A stretch of 64,000 bases of DNA from Berghia stephanieae (lineage: Eukaryota; Mollusca; Gastropoda; Nudibranchia; Aeolidiidae). The translations under genes and the position numbers were made by a program. Within the stretch, counting starts at the first letter, position 1, and each line of letters starts with the position of its first letter. This document shows, piece by piece, positions 1-23,034 of the stretch. The stretch spans positions 77,550,348-77,614,347 of the forward strand of contig CM067445.1 of the NCBI GenBank assembly GCA_034508935.3, in the 5' to 3' direction. A model generated the notes under the pieces. It was not told the origin of the DNA and did no database searches. It saw only the letters and a list, made by a program, of their open reading frames with translations.

Positions 1-672
1 AGCTGGGTTTTGGTCCTCCATTCATGACAACGTAAACACTATCTACCAAGCTACTCAATATATATTATTCTTTGACAAATTGCAGAGGTAAGGAAATTGG
101 TTATTTAAAGGATGATATATCTAAATCTAGCCCATTATTACTACATTAGTCTTGAATTTTAATTCATTTTGAACATAAATTTCATAATTTTTTTAACAAT
201 TGGACTTGAACGATCCCACCATCATGGTCATGACCATGATGGTTGATAAATTGATTGATCTACACTAAGCTTGTCATTGTCTTCTTTTACTCTAGCTCTC
301 GGTGCCTTATACTTATATTTATATAATATATGCACGGTAAAGAGTGAGAGATCGTGATCTTTTTTCTCACTAGGACTTTGACAGATTAGATAGATTATCA
401 TAGATTGATAGATATCTAGATCTAGACCAGACTTTCTAATCTACAGCTTACACTTTTGCTTTTATATCTAAATCTAGACGTCTAGCTAGACTTTACCTTT
501 AATATAGATGTCTAATTAATATTTAATCAATGTCAATAGCCAATACGTTAGTTCTGTTTTTATATATGTTATATTTATTTATTATTATTTTCTGTTTGTT
601 AAAGATAAAATTTAGAACTGTTTATATGGTAAGTTTTTATGTTTCAGGCAGTAACAATTTCTGACATCAAAT
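1..672 (+). promoter_or_regulatory. Upstream / 5' UTR region of SQSTM1
   Basis: AT-rich DNA with no credible ORF. A good splice acceptor (tttcag, ending at 647) lies 25 bases before the SQSTM1 start codon, so the ATG probably sits in a second exon with a non-coding first exon upstream. No TATA box or transcription start can be placed with confidence. The stretch contains several short palindromes (agatatct, ctagatctag near 410-425) and one long one, listed separately. Confidence 0.4.
218..243. repeat. Perfect 26-bp palindrome
   Basis: The 26 bases are identical to their own reverse complement. The half-site is accatcatggtca and the centre is TCATGA. It lies about 430 bp upstream of the SQSTM1 ATG. 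It could be a dimeric protein-binding site or a cruciform former; no known motif is assigned. Confidence 0.8.
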
Positions 673-10534
<9,862 letters not shown>

Positions 10535-13500
10535 ATGTGATATGGTCAATTTTTATTCTTGTACCCAAGATCTTTTTTTTTCATGATGAGACAGTTTTAT
10601 GTATTGTTGCATACTGAGGGTGTCTTGACTCTAACCGTGTACGTGTGAGAGAAGTTATTTTGAGAAAAATACAGTGCTGTTTCTGTATTAAGGCTTAACA
10701 CGTGTGTTCAGATCACATGCTTAATCCTGCCAAATAATAGGATTACGGTTCATCTCTTTTGGTCACAAGGGTAGGGAAGGGGATGGGCTTTAATATAAGC
10801 TATAAAAAAAAAGATTACCATACATGATACTTGCACGGGTAGAGTCGGATGCCCTCGATATTTATTTTTATTAAAATGTCCACAAAAGTTTTGTTGTGCT
10901 TGACACAAAGAGTAAATTAACATCATATACATATAGTGTATCACAGATACCACAAGTAGACTGGTTGATAGGTTTGAATAGCTGTAAATTCAAGATATCC
11001 TATCTCTATATATAATCAATCACATACACTCACTTCAATATTGCTCATTCTATCATTTTAACTCAGTTGAGTATATACATTTGTACAATTTCATGAAATA
11101 CATCCCTTATGGTGAAAATCGTGGAATAGAGACAAAATTGGTCATTATTGCCACACAACAACGGATTAAAATTGTGTCACCCAATTTTTGATTGGTTTGT
11201 TTGAGATAACAATGTTGGCAATTGAGTAATAGTGTTGCAAACCAGAGAAATGTAGGTGCGGAATATAAATGCTTTAAAGATTTTTTTTGTGCTGCCTTTA
11301 TTGAAATAATTCTCTTGTTCACCACTGAATTTTCATTTATGTTGCGTCGGTTATTGTAGCCGACAGCATGTAATTTAACGTAAAGAATACATTAATCTAT
11401 TTTTTAAAACTGTTCAATTTCTCTTCCATTTATAATGAAAATTTGAAGAGATGCGTTTAAGATTTATGTTCTGATTTATATTGAAATAAAGCAAACACTA
11501 ATCTCTTGAGAGTTTATATATGGACTATTAAAAAATGTGAGCTACATATGAATATTTAAAATTTTTGTAAAGAATTGGAACAACAAATGATTGGTTCTAA
11601 GAATAAGTAGGCTATTCCACATTATTAAAAGGTTTTGACAAAGTTATGGGACACCGTTTTTTTATATTTTAGTAATATTAGACCTTTTGTCTTTACCAGT
11701 CATCATTTTAAAAATCAAATAGGTTTTAACATGACATGAAACACTGACACAGTGCAATGTGCTAAATTAAACTCGTTTGGATGTTAATTAATTTTTTGTT
11801 GTTGTTGTTGTTGTCAGAGAGAGGAATTTAACATATGAATCTTTTTTTAATTATGGGATAACCCACGTGTCCTTAATACCAGACAAATCAACGGATATGT
11901 CACACCCCAAGCATCATCATCATTTATTGATTTAGTGTCTTTTTTTTATTTCTCGTTTTACAGTTGTTGTTTTTTTTTATTATTATTATTATTCAATGTG
12001 AATTTTACTTGTCAAGGTTTTTAGCTTTATTTTTTATAAATTAAACAATTATTGTGATAAGTAGAATCACAGATCTGCCTGAATCTACTTTTATCAATCA
12101 ATTTGTTTTTAACCCAGGATTGGTGTGTTGTTGAGTTGTTGAAGTTAGTATACTATCGTTGAAAGAAGTTTTATATTTAAGAACAGTGGAATTATTGAAT
12201 CAGGGGACATTTTAATCGATTTACTACAAATGTTTTATTTGTTAGGCATATCAGGCATATAGTATTGTCTGTAATTTTCCATATTTTGTTGGGTTTGTTT
12301 TCAAACCAGACTTTGAGACTTAATAAATTCATACATAAACTCTTTTATTCATGGTTATATAATAAGATTCCTTTGATTTGCAGAATGGGCAGGTTGGTGT
12401 AATCTGCAGAAGTATCACAGAGAAAAATATTTTGTGAAGAAAAAATAAATTACTGTATTATTTATATATATTTATATATAGCACTTATCCACAGTAAACA
12501 CCTTGCTTTCAGCACATTACAATATTCCATTGATGATAGTGCAGTGCACTGACTAATCACATATCTCTACATCTTGTCGGGCTCTGTGTGGTTTTCTTTG
12601 TTTCTCTACATGTATGGACGTCCTTCTTCTATCCATCACTTCCCTTTTCCAACTATTTTTCTGCCGTTCCCTACATTTTGATGAAACATGCAGCCTGTAA
12701 GGTGCAAGAACAATCTTTGGGAAAATATCAATGATTCTTTAGTTACACCAGTTGATCCTCTGAATTTCTTGTCGAAATATTTAACTATTGACATGTGTCC
12801 TTTTGTGATGTGATAACACTTATATAACGAGGTTTTGTTTTGACAATTTGATTTATATGTGTTTTGATTTCTCTCTTTTTATCTTTCTTTTTTTTTTTTA
12901 GGTAATTGAACTTGAATTTTATTGTACCGTTGTACACTATTTTAAGATGATATATACTCACCATTTGTACTCTAGCGTTTGCTCATGTACTTTTTAATAT
13001 TTAATTTTCGTTTGTCATTTGATAATATCAAATCAGAGTGCAACCCAGATACACGAAAGTCATCAGGACTGATTGTTGGATTTCATAAAATCCAAGCTTT
13101 TTTTTTTAATACAGAGAACTATGTAATGTCTATTCACAATTTAAGAGAAAGGAACGGCAAAAATAAAAGGATTTTCTCATGTTTTTGTTGAATTTGAGTA
13201 TTGGTTATACGTGGGTTGCATTGTATTTGGTTGATCTTCATGTTGTCTAAAGTGGTATTGTTATTCACACTTTGAATGTTCATGTCGTAGAATAAAAATG
13301 TTAACACTCACCTTTTCTTTCATTTTTATGTCTTTTATTTACCATTGCAAGAAAACAATAAAAACCACTTGATGTAAACATAAAATGATTTATTCAAATT
13401 AAAAATAGAAAAGCCAAAAACAATTCTAAATGTTTTTTCCCCCTTTCTGTCAGCAATCTCCTTATAAAACGAGTGTGGCAATTTTCATATACCGCTTAAC

Positions 13501-13540
13501 AGGACTATTTTCTTCTACAGAATCAAAATTGAAATTAAAA
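10535..13540 (+). other. SQSTM1 3' UTR and 3' flank (unit 1)
   Basis: No ORF of note. Several AATAAA signals lie downstream of the stop (near 11485, 12443, 13291 and 13360), so more than one cleavage site is possible; which is used cannot be told from sequence. Short (GTT)n and (ATT)n tracts occur near 11800 and 11980. Confidence 0.5.
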
Positions 13541-14232
13541 GTCTGGGTTGGGTCTTCTGACCTCTAATGGTGGGTAAAGAGGTCTTTTGCTGTGTCTTCT
13601 ATCCCTGTATACGTTTTCCTTTTCCATGTTGCTCTCTGTCTTTGTTATGAATTGAGATTGCTTGTTTGTTTGTTTTTTTGGAGGGGACGAGGGGCTCTGT
13701 CCCTGGCAGGACCCTTAGCTGAGAGCGAGACAGCCAAATGTTTTGCACCTTTTTTTTCCCCCTTGTAAATCATCTCTCTGTTTTATACTATTACAGTTAT
13801 ACGTTTTTAATTTATTGTATTTTGTAAACATTTCACTAACCTTCATGGCGGGATCCTTTGCTCGTGTCGGATGGGCCTTTTGTGTACTCTCTACATTGGC
13901 ACATCAGTGGATTGTTCATGGAATCTACTGTTCCTGTTTGAACCAGTCCACTCTGTTTTTGATGTTTTGTAAACATATTAGTATTCCTCTCGACGGAGTC
14001 CTGTGCTTTTGTCTGGATGGGACTTCTAGATGATCCCCAGACTAAAAATGTTGATACTTTGCTCTTGAAATCTACTTCTTTTCCATTTGGTCTGTCCCCT
14101 TTGTCTTCCTTTTTCTCGTTTGCATATAAGTGTTAGGTGTAAATCTGAATTTTAAAAATTACATGATATTCCATTTTCTTTTTACTGGCGCTGATATGAC
14201 CTAAATGTGTCGCAAGCGCTGTAAAACTGTTA
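13541..14232 (+). repeat. Dispersed repeat X, copy A (array unit 1)
   Basis: Unclassified family that opens near gacctcccatagtgggca in better-kept copies and closes with actggcgctgatatgacc, a short loop, then gcaagcgccgtaaaac. The arms GGCGCT and AGCGCC can pair, giving a terminal hairpin before a short A-rich tail. This copy is diverged (gcaagcgctgtaaaac). No open frame of significance. Could be a SINE-like element or the 3' end of a LINE. Confidence 0.6.
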
Positions 14233-14251
14233 AAATATAAAATAAGGCTGC

Positions 14252-14310
14252 GGCTACTCGGACTCGAGTCTGAATAATCTCCCGCCCGTGACTATTCGTA
14301 CTCAAACTCC
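14252..14310 (+). repeat. Short dyad-rich segment with an inverted partner at 25629-25682
   Basis: The sequence around gactcgagtctgaata is similar to the reverse complement of 25629-25682 (about 55 bases), and each lies just beyond the 3' end of a repeat X copy. It is partly self-complementary. Repeated in array units 2 and 3. Confidence 0.5.
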
Positions 14311-14569
14311 AAGAAAAAAAAGTCAGTCAAAGTAACTGGTATAAAGGAAAAGCTTTTCTAACAACTTTACAGGATGTCCAAATAAAATCAGGAATTAGAG
14401 ACAACAATCCTTCTAAAGTCCGAAGTAGGGATATCAACTGAGTCAGACTGATATGGGCAAAACAATTTTCTCTGAACTCTTCTTCTACTTCTATCAGTCA
14501 CACTCTTTGCCCTCTGCCCGTACTGGGTGGGGTTCCTGACCTCCCATAGTGGGCAGCAGGGAAGTACTT

Positions 14570-14603
14570 AAAATAAAAACTAGAGGTGCCTAAATGAGCC
14601 AAT
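14570..14603 (-). mobile_element. 34-bp LINE 3'-end stub closing array unit 1
   Basis: Matches the first bases of the LINE insertion at 24059, including its preceding target site agggaagtactt (14558-14569). It shows that the array junction cuts the LINE. The same stub closes unit 2 at 19332-19375. Confidence 0.75.
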
Positions 14604-15119
14604 AAAGTATCTCTACTACACCTGGGATCGGTCTTGGTCCCTTTGCATGTGAAGAGAGTGTTCTAATAAACTGAACTTTTAGAACCCCTATAAAGGCTCT
14701 AGTCTTTTTTAAAAATTAAATTTGATTTATTTTTTTAAAAACTCAATCCTCAATTTCTTCAACCACAAAATTGTGTCACAAACTCATACTTACTTGTTAT
14801 ATTGTTTTTGCAATGAGTTTACAAACAGCATGCAACTATATGTAATTGTTACATAATCTGTTTGATAGAATATTAAGAATTAATAGCCCCCTTATCCAGC
14901 TTTTAAAAAATTCCAGTGACAGTCAACTTCTAAGTATCACAATATGCAAATGTTTACATTGAGTCGCGGCTCTGCTTGGAATTTCGATACTGTTGAAGAA
15001 CTTAGATTAATTTACAATTCAGCTTCCGTAGAGATGCTGAATGCATTTTGGGAAAAGAGAATTTTTGATTTGGCAATTTGTTTATTGAATATAAATTTTC
15101 ATTTATTTTATCATTCCAG

Positions 15120-15283
15120 ACCTTCGTTTACAACAAAGTTTAGATCAGATGCTTGGAATGGGATTTTCTAATGCTGACAACTGGCTGTCTGAGCTTCTGA
15201 TGGACAATAATTGTGATATTGGTCAGACACTTGATGCCATCAAGGCCAAGGCTACCCAACAGTTGGATAGTCTGAGGAAGTGA
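15120..15283 (+). CDS. SQSTM1: Second copy of the SQSTM1 UBA terminal exon
   Basis: Same acceptor, same 53-residue peptide and stop as the first UBA exon. It could be used as an alternative terminal exon from the exon 6 donor if transcription runs past copy 1, and would give the same protein with a different 3' UTR. No promoter or start codon of its own is seen, so it is not a separate gene. Confidence 0.8.
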
Positions 15284-18200
15284 ATGTGATATGGTCAATT
15301 TTTATTCTTGTACCCAAGATCTTTTTTTCATGATGAGACAGTTTTATGTATTGTTGCATACTGAGGGTGTCTTGACTCTAACCGTGTACGTGTGAGAGAA
15401 GTTATTTTGAGAAAAATACAGTGCTGTTTCTGTATTAAGGCTTAACACGTGTGTTCAGATCACATGCTTAATCCTGCCAAATAATAGGATTACGGTTCAT
15501 CTCTTTTGGTCACAAGGGTAGGGAAGGGGATGGGCTTTAATATAAGCTATAAAGAAAAAAGATTACCATACATGATACTTGCACGGGTAGAGTCGGATGC
15601 CCTCGATATTTATTTTTATTAAAATGTCCACAAAAGTTTTGTTGTGCTTGACACAAAGAGTAAATTAACATCATATACATATGGTGTATCACAGATACCA
15701 CAAGTAGACTGTTTGATAGGTTTGAATAGCTGTAAATTCAAGATATCCTATCTCTATATATAATCAATCACATACACTCACTTCAATATTGCTCATTCTG
15801 TCATTTTAACTCAGTTGAGTATATACTTTTGTACACTTTCATGAAATACATCCCTTATGGTGAAAATCGTGGAATAGAGACAAAATTGGTCCATTATTGC
15901 CACACAACAACGGATTAAAATTGTGTCACCCAATTTTTGATTGGTTTGTTTGAGACAACAATGTTGGTAATTGAGTAATAGTGTTGCAAACCAGAGAAAT
16001 TTAGGTGCGGAATATAAATGCTTTAAAGATTTTTTTTTGTGCTGCTCTTTTTTGAAATAATTCTCTTGTTCACCACTGAAATTTTATTTATGGTGCGTCG
16101 GTTATTGTAGCCGACAGCATGTAATTTAACATAAAGAATACTGTAATCTATTTTTTTAAACTGTTCAATTTCTCTTTCCATTTATAATGAAAATTTGAAG
16201 AGATGCGTTTAAGATTTATGTTCTGCTTTATATTGAAATAAAGTAAACACTAATCTCTTGAGAGTTTATATATGGAATATTAAAAAATGTGAGATACATA
16301 TGAATATTTAAAATTAGTGTAAAGAATTGGAACAACAAATGATTGGTTCTAAGAATAAGTAGGCTATTCCACATTATTAAAAGGTTTTGACAAAGTTATG
16401 TGGGCACCATTTTTTAATATTTTAGTAATATTAGACCTTTTGTCTTTACCAGTCAGTCATTTTAAAAAATCAAATGTTTTAACATGACATGAAACACTGA
16501 CACAGTGCAATGTGCTAAATTAAACTTCGTTTGGATGTTAATTAATTTTTTGTTGTTGTTGTTGTTGTCAGAGAGGAGAATTTAACATATGAGTCTTTTT
16601 TTAATTATGGGATAACCCACGTGTCCTTAATACCAGACAAATCAACGGATATGTCACACCCCAAGCATCATCATCATTTATTGATTTAGTGTCTTTTTTT
16701 TATATCTCGTTTTACAGTTGTTTTTTTTTTTTAATTATTATTATTATTCAATGTGAATTTTACTTGTCAAGGTTTTTAGATTTATTTTTTATAAATTAAA
16801 CAATTATTGATGAGAGGTAGAATCACAGATCTGCCTGAATCTACTTTTATCAATCAATTTGTTTTTAACCCAGGATTGGTGTGTTGTTGAGTTGTTGAAG
16901 TTAGTATACTATTGTTGAAAGAAGATTTATATTTAAGAACAGTGGAATTATTGAATCAGGGGACATTTTAATCGATTTACTACAAATGTTTTATTTGTTA
17001 GGCATATCAGGCATATAGTATTGTCTGTAATTTTCTTCATATTTTGTTGGGTTTGTTTTCAAACCAGACTTTGAGACTTAATAAATTCATAACATAAACT
17101 CTTTTATTCATGGTTATATAATAAGATTCCTTTGATTTGCAGAATGGGCAGGTTGGTGTAATCTGCAGAAGTATCACTGAGAAAAATATTTTGTGAAGAA
17201 AAAATAAATTACTGTATTATTTATATATATTTATATATAGCACTTATCCACAGTAAACACCTTGCTTTCAGCACATTACAATATTCCATTGATGATAGTG
17301 CAGTGCACTGACTAAATCACATATCTCTACATCTTGTCGGGCTCTGTGTGGTTTTCTTTGTTTCTCTACATGTATGGACGTCCTTCTTCTATCCATCACT
17401 TCCCTTTTCCAACTATTTTTCTGCCGTTCCCTACATTTTGATGAAACATGCAGCCTGTAAGGTGCAAGAACAATCTTTGGGAAAATATCAATGATTCTTT
17501 AGTTACACCAGTTGATCCTCTGAATTTCTTGTCGAAATATTTAACTATTGACATGTGTCCTTTTGTGATGTGATAACACTTATATAACGAGGTTTTGTTT
17601 TGACAATTTGATTTATATGTGTTTTGATTTCTCTCTTTTTATCTTTCTTTTTTTTTTTTAGGTAATTGAACTTGAATTTTATTGTACCGTTGTACACTAT
17701 TTTAAGATGATATATACTCACCATTTGTACTCTAGCGTTTGCTCATGTACTTTTTAATATTTAATTTTCGTTTGTCATTTGATAATATCAAATCAGAGTG
17801 CAACCCAGATACACGAAAGTCATCAGGACTGATTGTTGGATTTCATAAAATCCAAGCTTTTTTTTTTAATACAGAGAACTATGTAATGTCTATTCACAAT
17901 TTAAGAGAAAGGAACGGCAAAAATAAAAGGATTTTCTCATGTTTTTGTTGAATTTGAGTATTGGTTATACGTGGGTTGCATTGTATTTGGTTGATCTTCA
18001 TGTTGTCTAAAGTGGTATTGTTATTCACACTTTGAATGTTCATGTCGTAGAATAAAAATGTTAACACTCACCTTTTCTTTCATTTTTATGTCTTTTATTT
18101 ACCATTGCAAGAAAACAATAAAAACCACTTGATGTAAACATAAAATGATTTATTCAAATTAAAAATAGAAAAGCCAAAAACAATTCTAAATGTTTTTTCC

Positions 18201-18296
18201 CCTTTCTGTCAGCAATCTCCTTATAAAACGAGTGTGGCAATTTTCATATACCGCTTAACAGGACTATTTTCTTCTACAGAATCAAAATTGAAATTA

Positions 18297-18999
18297 AAAG
18301 TCTGGGTTGGGTCTTCTGACCTCTAATGGTGGGTAAAGAGGTCTTTTGCTGTGTCTTCTATCCCCTGTATACGTTTTCCTTTTCCATGTTGCTCTCTGTC
18401 TTTGTTATGAATTGAGATTGCTTGTTTGTTTGTTTTTTTGGAGGGGACGAGGGGCTCCTGTCCCTGGCAGGACCCTTAGCTGAGAGCGAGACAGCCAAAT
18501 GTTTTGCACCTTTTTTTTCCCCCTTGTAAATCATCTCTCTGTTTTATACTATTACAGTTATACGTTTTTAATTTATTGTATTTTGTAAACATTTCACTAA
18601 CCTTCATGGCGGGATCCTTTGCTCGTGTCGGATGGGCCTTTTGTGTACTCTCTACATTGGCACATCAGTGGATTGTTCATGGAATCTACTGTTCCCTGTT
18701 TGAACCAGTCCACTCTGTTTTTGATGTTTTGTAAACATATTAGTATTCCTCTCGACGGAGTCCTGTGCTTTTGTCTGGATGGGACTTCTAGATGATCCCC
18801 AGACTAAAAATGTTGATACTTTGCTCTTGAAATCTACTTCTTTTCCATTTGGTCTGTCCCCTTTGTCTTCCTTTTTCTCGTTTGCATATAAGTGTTAGGT
18901 GTAAATCTGAATTTTAAAAATTACATGATATTCCATTTTCTTTTTACTGGCGCTGATATGACCTAAATGTGTCGCAAGCGCTGTAAAACTGTTAAAATA
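18297..18999 (+). repeat. Dispersed repeat X, copy B (array unit 2)
   Basis: Carried by the array and essentially identical to copy A apart from homopolymer lengths. Confidence 0.6.
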
Positions 19000-19883
19000 T
19001 AAAATAAGGCTGCGGCTACTCGGACTCGAGTCTGAATAATCTCCCGCCCGTGACTATTCGTACTCAAACTCCAAGAAAAAAAAGTCAGTCAAAGTAACTG
19101 GTATAAAGGAAAAGCTTTTCTAACAACTTTACAGGATGTCCAAATAAAATCAGGAATTAGAGACAACAATCCTTCTAAAGTCCGAAGTAGGGATATCAAC
19201 TGAGTCAGACTGATATGGGCAAAACAATTTTCTCTGAACTCTTCTTCTACTTCTATCAGTCACACTCTTTGCCCTCTGCCCGTACTGGGTGGGGTTCCTG
19301 ACCTCCCATAGTGGGCAGCAGGGAAGTACTTAAAATAAAAACTAGAGGTGCCTAAATGAGCCAATAAAGTATCTCTACTACACCTGGGATCGGTCTTGGT
19401 CCCTTTGCATGTGAAGAGAGTGTTCTAATAAACTGAACTTTTAGAACCCCCTATAAAGGCTCTAGTCTTTTTTAAAAATTAAATTTGATTTATTTTTTTA
19501 AAAACTCAATCCTCAATTTCTTCAACCACAAAATTGTGTCACAAACTCATACTTACTTGTTATATTGTTTTTGCAATGAGTTTACAAACAGCATGCAACT
19601 ATATGTAATTGTTACATAATCTGTTTGATAGAATATTAAGAATTAATAGCCCCCTTATCCAGCTTTTAAAAAATTCCAGTGACAGTCAACTTCTAAGTAT
19701 CACAATATGCAAATGTTTACATTGAGTCGCGGCTCTGCTTGGAATTTCGATACTGTTGAAGAACTTAGATTAATTTACAATTCAGCTTCCCGTAGAGATG
19801 CTGAATGCATTTTGGGAAAAGAGAATTTTTGATTTGGCAATTTGTTTATTGAATATAAATTTTCATTTATTTTATCATTCCAG

Positions 19884-20047
19884 ACCTTCGTTTACAACAA
19901 AGTTTAGATCAGATGCTTGGAATGGGATTTTCTAATGCTGACAACTGGCTGTCTGAGCTTCTGATGGACAATAATTGTGATATTGGTCAGACACTTGATG
20001 CCATCAAGGCCAAGGCTACCCAACAGTTGGATAGTCTGAGGAAGTGA
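19884..20047 (+). CDS. SQSTM1: Third copy of the SQSTM1 UBA terminal exon
   Basis: Intact acceptor, peptide and stop, identical in protein sequence to copies 1 and 2. Its flank continues into the ancestral 3' flank, so this may be the original position of the gene end. Usage cannot be judged from sequence. Confidence 0.8.
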
Positions 20048-23034
20048 ATGTGATATGGTCAATTTTTATTCTTGTACCCAAGATCTTTTTTTCATGATGA
20101 GACAGTTTTATGTATTGTTGCATACTGAGGGTGTCTTGACTCTAACCGTGTACGTGTGAGAGAAGTTATTTTGAGAAAAATACAGTGCTGTTTCTGTATT
20201 AAGGCTTAACACGTGTGTTCAGATCACATGCTTAATCCTGCCAAATAATAGGATTACGGTTCATCTCTTTTGGTCACAAGGGTAGGGAAGGGGATGGGCT
20301 TTAATATAAGCTATAAAGAAAAAGATTACCATACATGATACTTGCACGGGTAGAGTCGGATGCCCTCGATATTTATTTTTATTAAAATGTCCACAAAAGT
20401 TTTGTTGTGCTTGACACAAAGAGTAAATTAACATCATATACATATGGTGTATCACAGATACCACAAGTAGACTGTTTGATAGGTTTGAATAGCTGTAAAT
20501 TCAAGATATCCTATCTCTATATATAATCAATCACATACACTCACTTCAATATTGCTCATTCTGTCATTTTAACTCAGTTGAGTATATACTTTTGTACACT
20601 TTCATGAAATACATCCCTTATGGTGAAAATCGTGGAATAGAGACAAAATTGGTCCATTATTGCCACACAACAACGGATTAAAATTGTGTCACCCAATTTT
20701 TGATTGGTTTGTTTGAGACAACAATGTTGGTAATTGAGTAATAGTGTTGCAAACCAGAGAAATTTAGGTGCGGAATATAAATGCTTTAAAGATTTTTTTT
20801 TGTGCTGCTCTTTTTTGAAATAATTCTCTTGTTCACCACTGAAATTTTATTTATGGTGCGTCGGTTATTGTAGCCGACAGCATGTAATTTAACATAAAGA
20901 ATACTGTAATCTATTTTTTTAAACTGTTCAATTTCTCTTTCCATTTATAATGAAAATTTGAAGAGATGCGTTTAAGATTTATGTTCTGCTTTATATTGAA
21001 ATAAAGTAAACACTAATCTCTTGAGAGTTTATATATGGAAATATTAAAAAATGTGAGATACATATGAATATTTAAAATTAGTGTAAAGAATTGGAACAAC
21101 AAATGATTGGTTCTAAGAATAAGTAGGCTATTCCACATTATTAAAAGGTTTTGACAAAGTTATGTGGGCACCATTTTTTAATATTTTAGTAATATTAGAC
21201 CTTTTGTCTTTACCAGTCAGTCATTTTAAAAAATCAAATGTTTTAACATGACATGAAACACTGACACAGTGCAATGTGCTAAATTAAACTTCGTTTGGAT
21301 GTTAATTAATTTTTTGTTGTTGTTGTTGTTGTCAGAGAGGAGAATTTAACATATGAGTCTTTTTTTAATTATGGGATAACCCACGTGTCCTTAATACCAG
21401 ACAAATCAACGGATATGTCACACCCCAAGCATCATCATCATTTATTGATTTAGTGTCTTTTTTTTATATCTCGTTTTACAGTTGTTTTTTTTTTTTTAAT
21501 TATTATTATTATTCAATGTGAATTTTACTTGTCAAGGTTTTTAGATTTATTTTTTATAAATTAAACAATTATTGATGATAAGTAGAATCACAGATCTGCC
21601 TGAATCTACTTTTATCAATCAATTTGTTTTTAACCCAGGATTGGTGTGTTGTTGAGTTGTTGAAGTTATTATACTATTGTTGAAAGAAGTTTATATTTAA
21701 GAACAGTGGAATTATTGAATCAGGGGACATTTTAATCGATTTACTACAAATGTTTTATTTGTTAGGCATATCAGGCATATAGTATTGTCTGTAATTTTCC
21801 TCATATTTTGTTGGGTTTGTTTTCAAACCAGACTTTGAGACTTAATAAATTCATACATAAACTCTTTTATTCATGGTTATATAATAAGATTCCTTTGATT
21901 TGCAGAATGGGCAGGTTGGTGTAATCTGCAGAAGTATCACTGAGAAAAATATTTTGTGAAGAAAAATAAATTACTGTATTATTTATATATATTTATATAT
22001 AGCACTTATCCACAGTAAACACCTTGCTTTCAGCACATTACAATATTCCATTGATGATAGTGCAGTGCACTGACTTAAATCACATATCTCTACATCTTGT
22101 CGGGCTCTGTGTGGTTTTCTTTGTTTCTCTACATGTATGGACGTCCTTCTTCTATCCATCACTTCCCTTTTCCAACTATTTTTCTGCCGTTCCCTACATT
22201 TTGATGAAACATGCAGCCTGTAAGGTGCAAGAACAATTTTTGGGAAAATATCAATGATTCTTTAGTTACACCAGTTGATCCTCTGAATTTATTGTCGAAA
22301 TATTAACTATTGACATGTGTCCTTTTGTGATGTGATAACACTTATATAACGAGGTTTTGTTTTGACAATTTGATTTATTGTGTTTTGATTTCTCTCTTTT
22401 TATTTTCTTTTTTTTTTTTAGGTAATTGAACTTGAATTTTATTGTACCGTTGTACACTATTTTAAGATGATATATACTACACCATTTGTACTCTAGCGTT
22501 TGCTCATTATTTTTAATATTTAATTTTGTTTGTCATTTGATATTCAAATCAGAGTGCAACCCAGATACACGAAAGTCACAGGACTGATTGTTGGATTTCA
22601 TAAAATCCTAGCTTTTTTTTTTAAGTACAGAGAATATGTAATGTCTATTCACAATTTAAGAGAAAGGAACGGCAAAAATAAAAGGATTTTCTCATGTTTT
22701 TGTTGAATTTGAGAGTATTGGGTTGCATTGTATTTGGTTGATCTTCATGTGTCTAAAGTGGTATTGTTATTCACACTTTGAATGTTCATGTCGTAGAATA
22801 AAAATTTAACACTCATCTTTTCTTTTATTTTTATGTCTTTTCTTTACCATTCAGAAAACAATAAAAACCACTGATGTAAACATAAATGATTTAATTCAAA
22901 TTAAAAAGAGAGAAGCCAAAAACTAATTCTAAATGGTTTTTTTCCCCTTTCTGTCAGCAATCTCCTTATAAAACGAGGTGGCAATTTTCATATACCGCTT
23001 AACAGTACTATTTTCTTCTACAGAATCAAAATTG

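Larger units (their letters stand above)
14604..19375 (+). repeat. Tandem array unit 2 (4772 bp), mosaic
   Basis: From its start to at least 17178 it shares the diagnostic substitutions of unit 3. From 17475 on it shares those of unit 1. Differences inside each matched half are almost all single-base homopolymer lengths. This is the hybrid expected from unequal exchange between the first and last units. Confidence 0.9.

Noticed and set aside
15120-20047. UBA copies 2 and 3 as separate genes
   Set aside because: They have an acceptor but no promoter, start codon or first exon; better seen as duplicated terminal exons.
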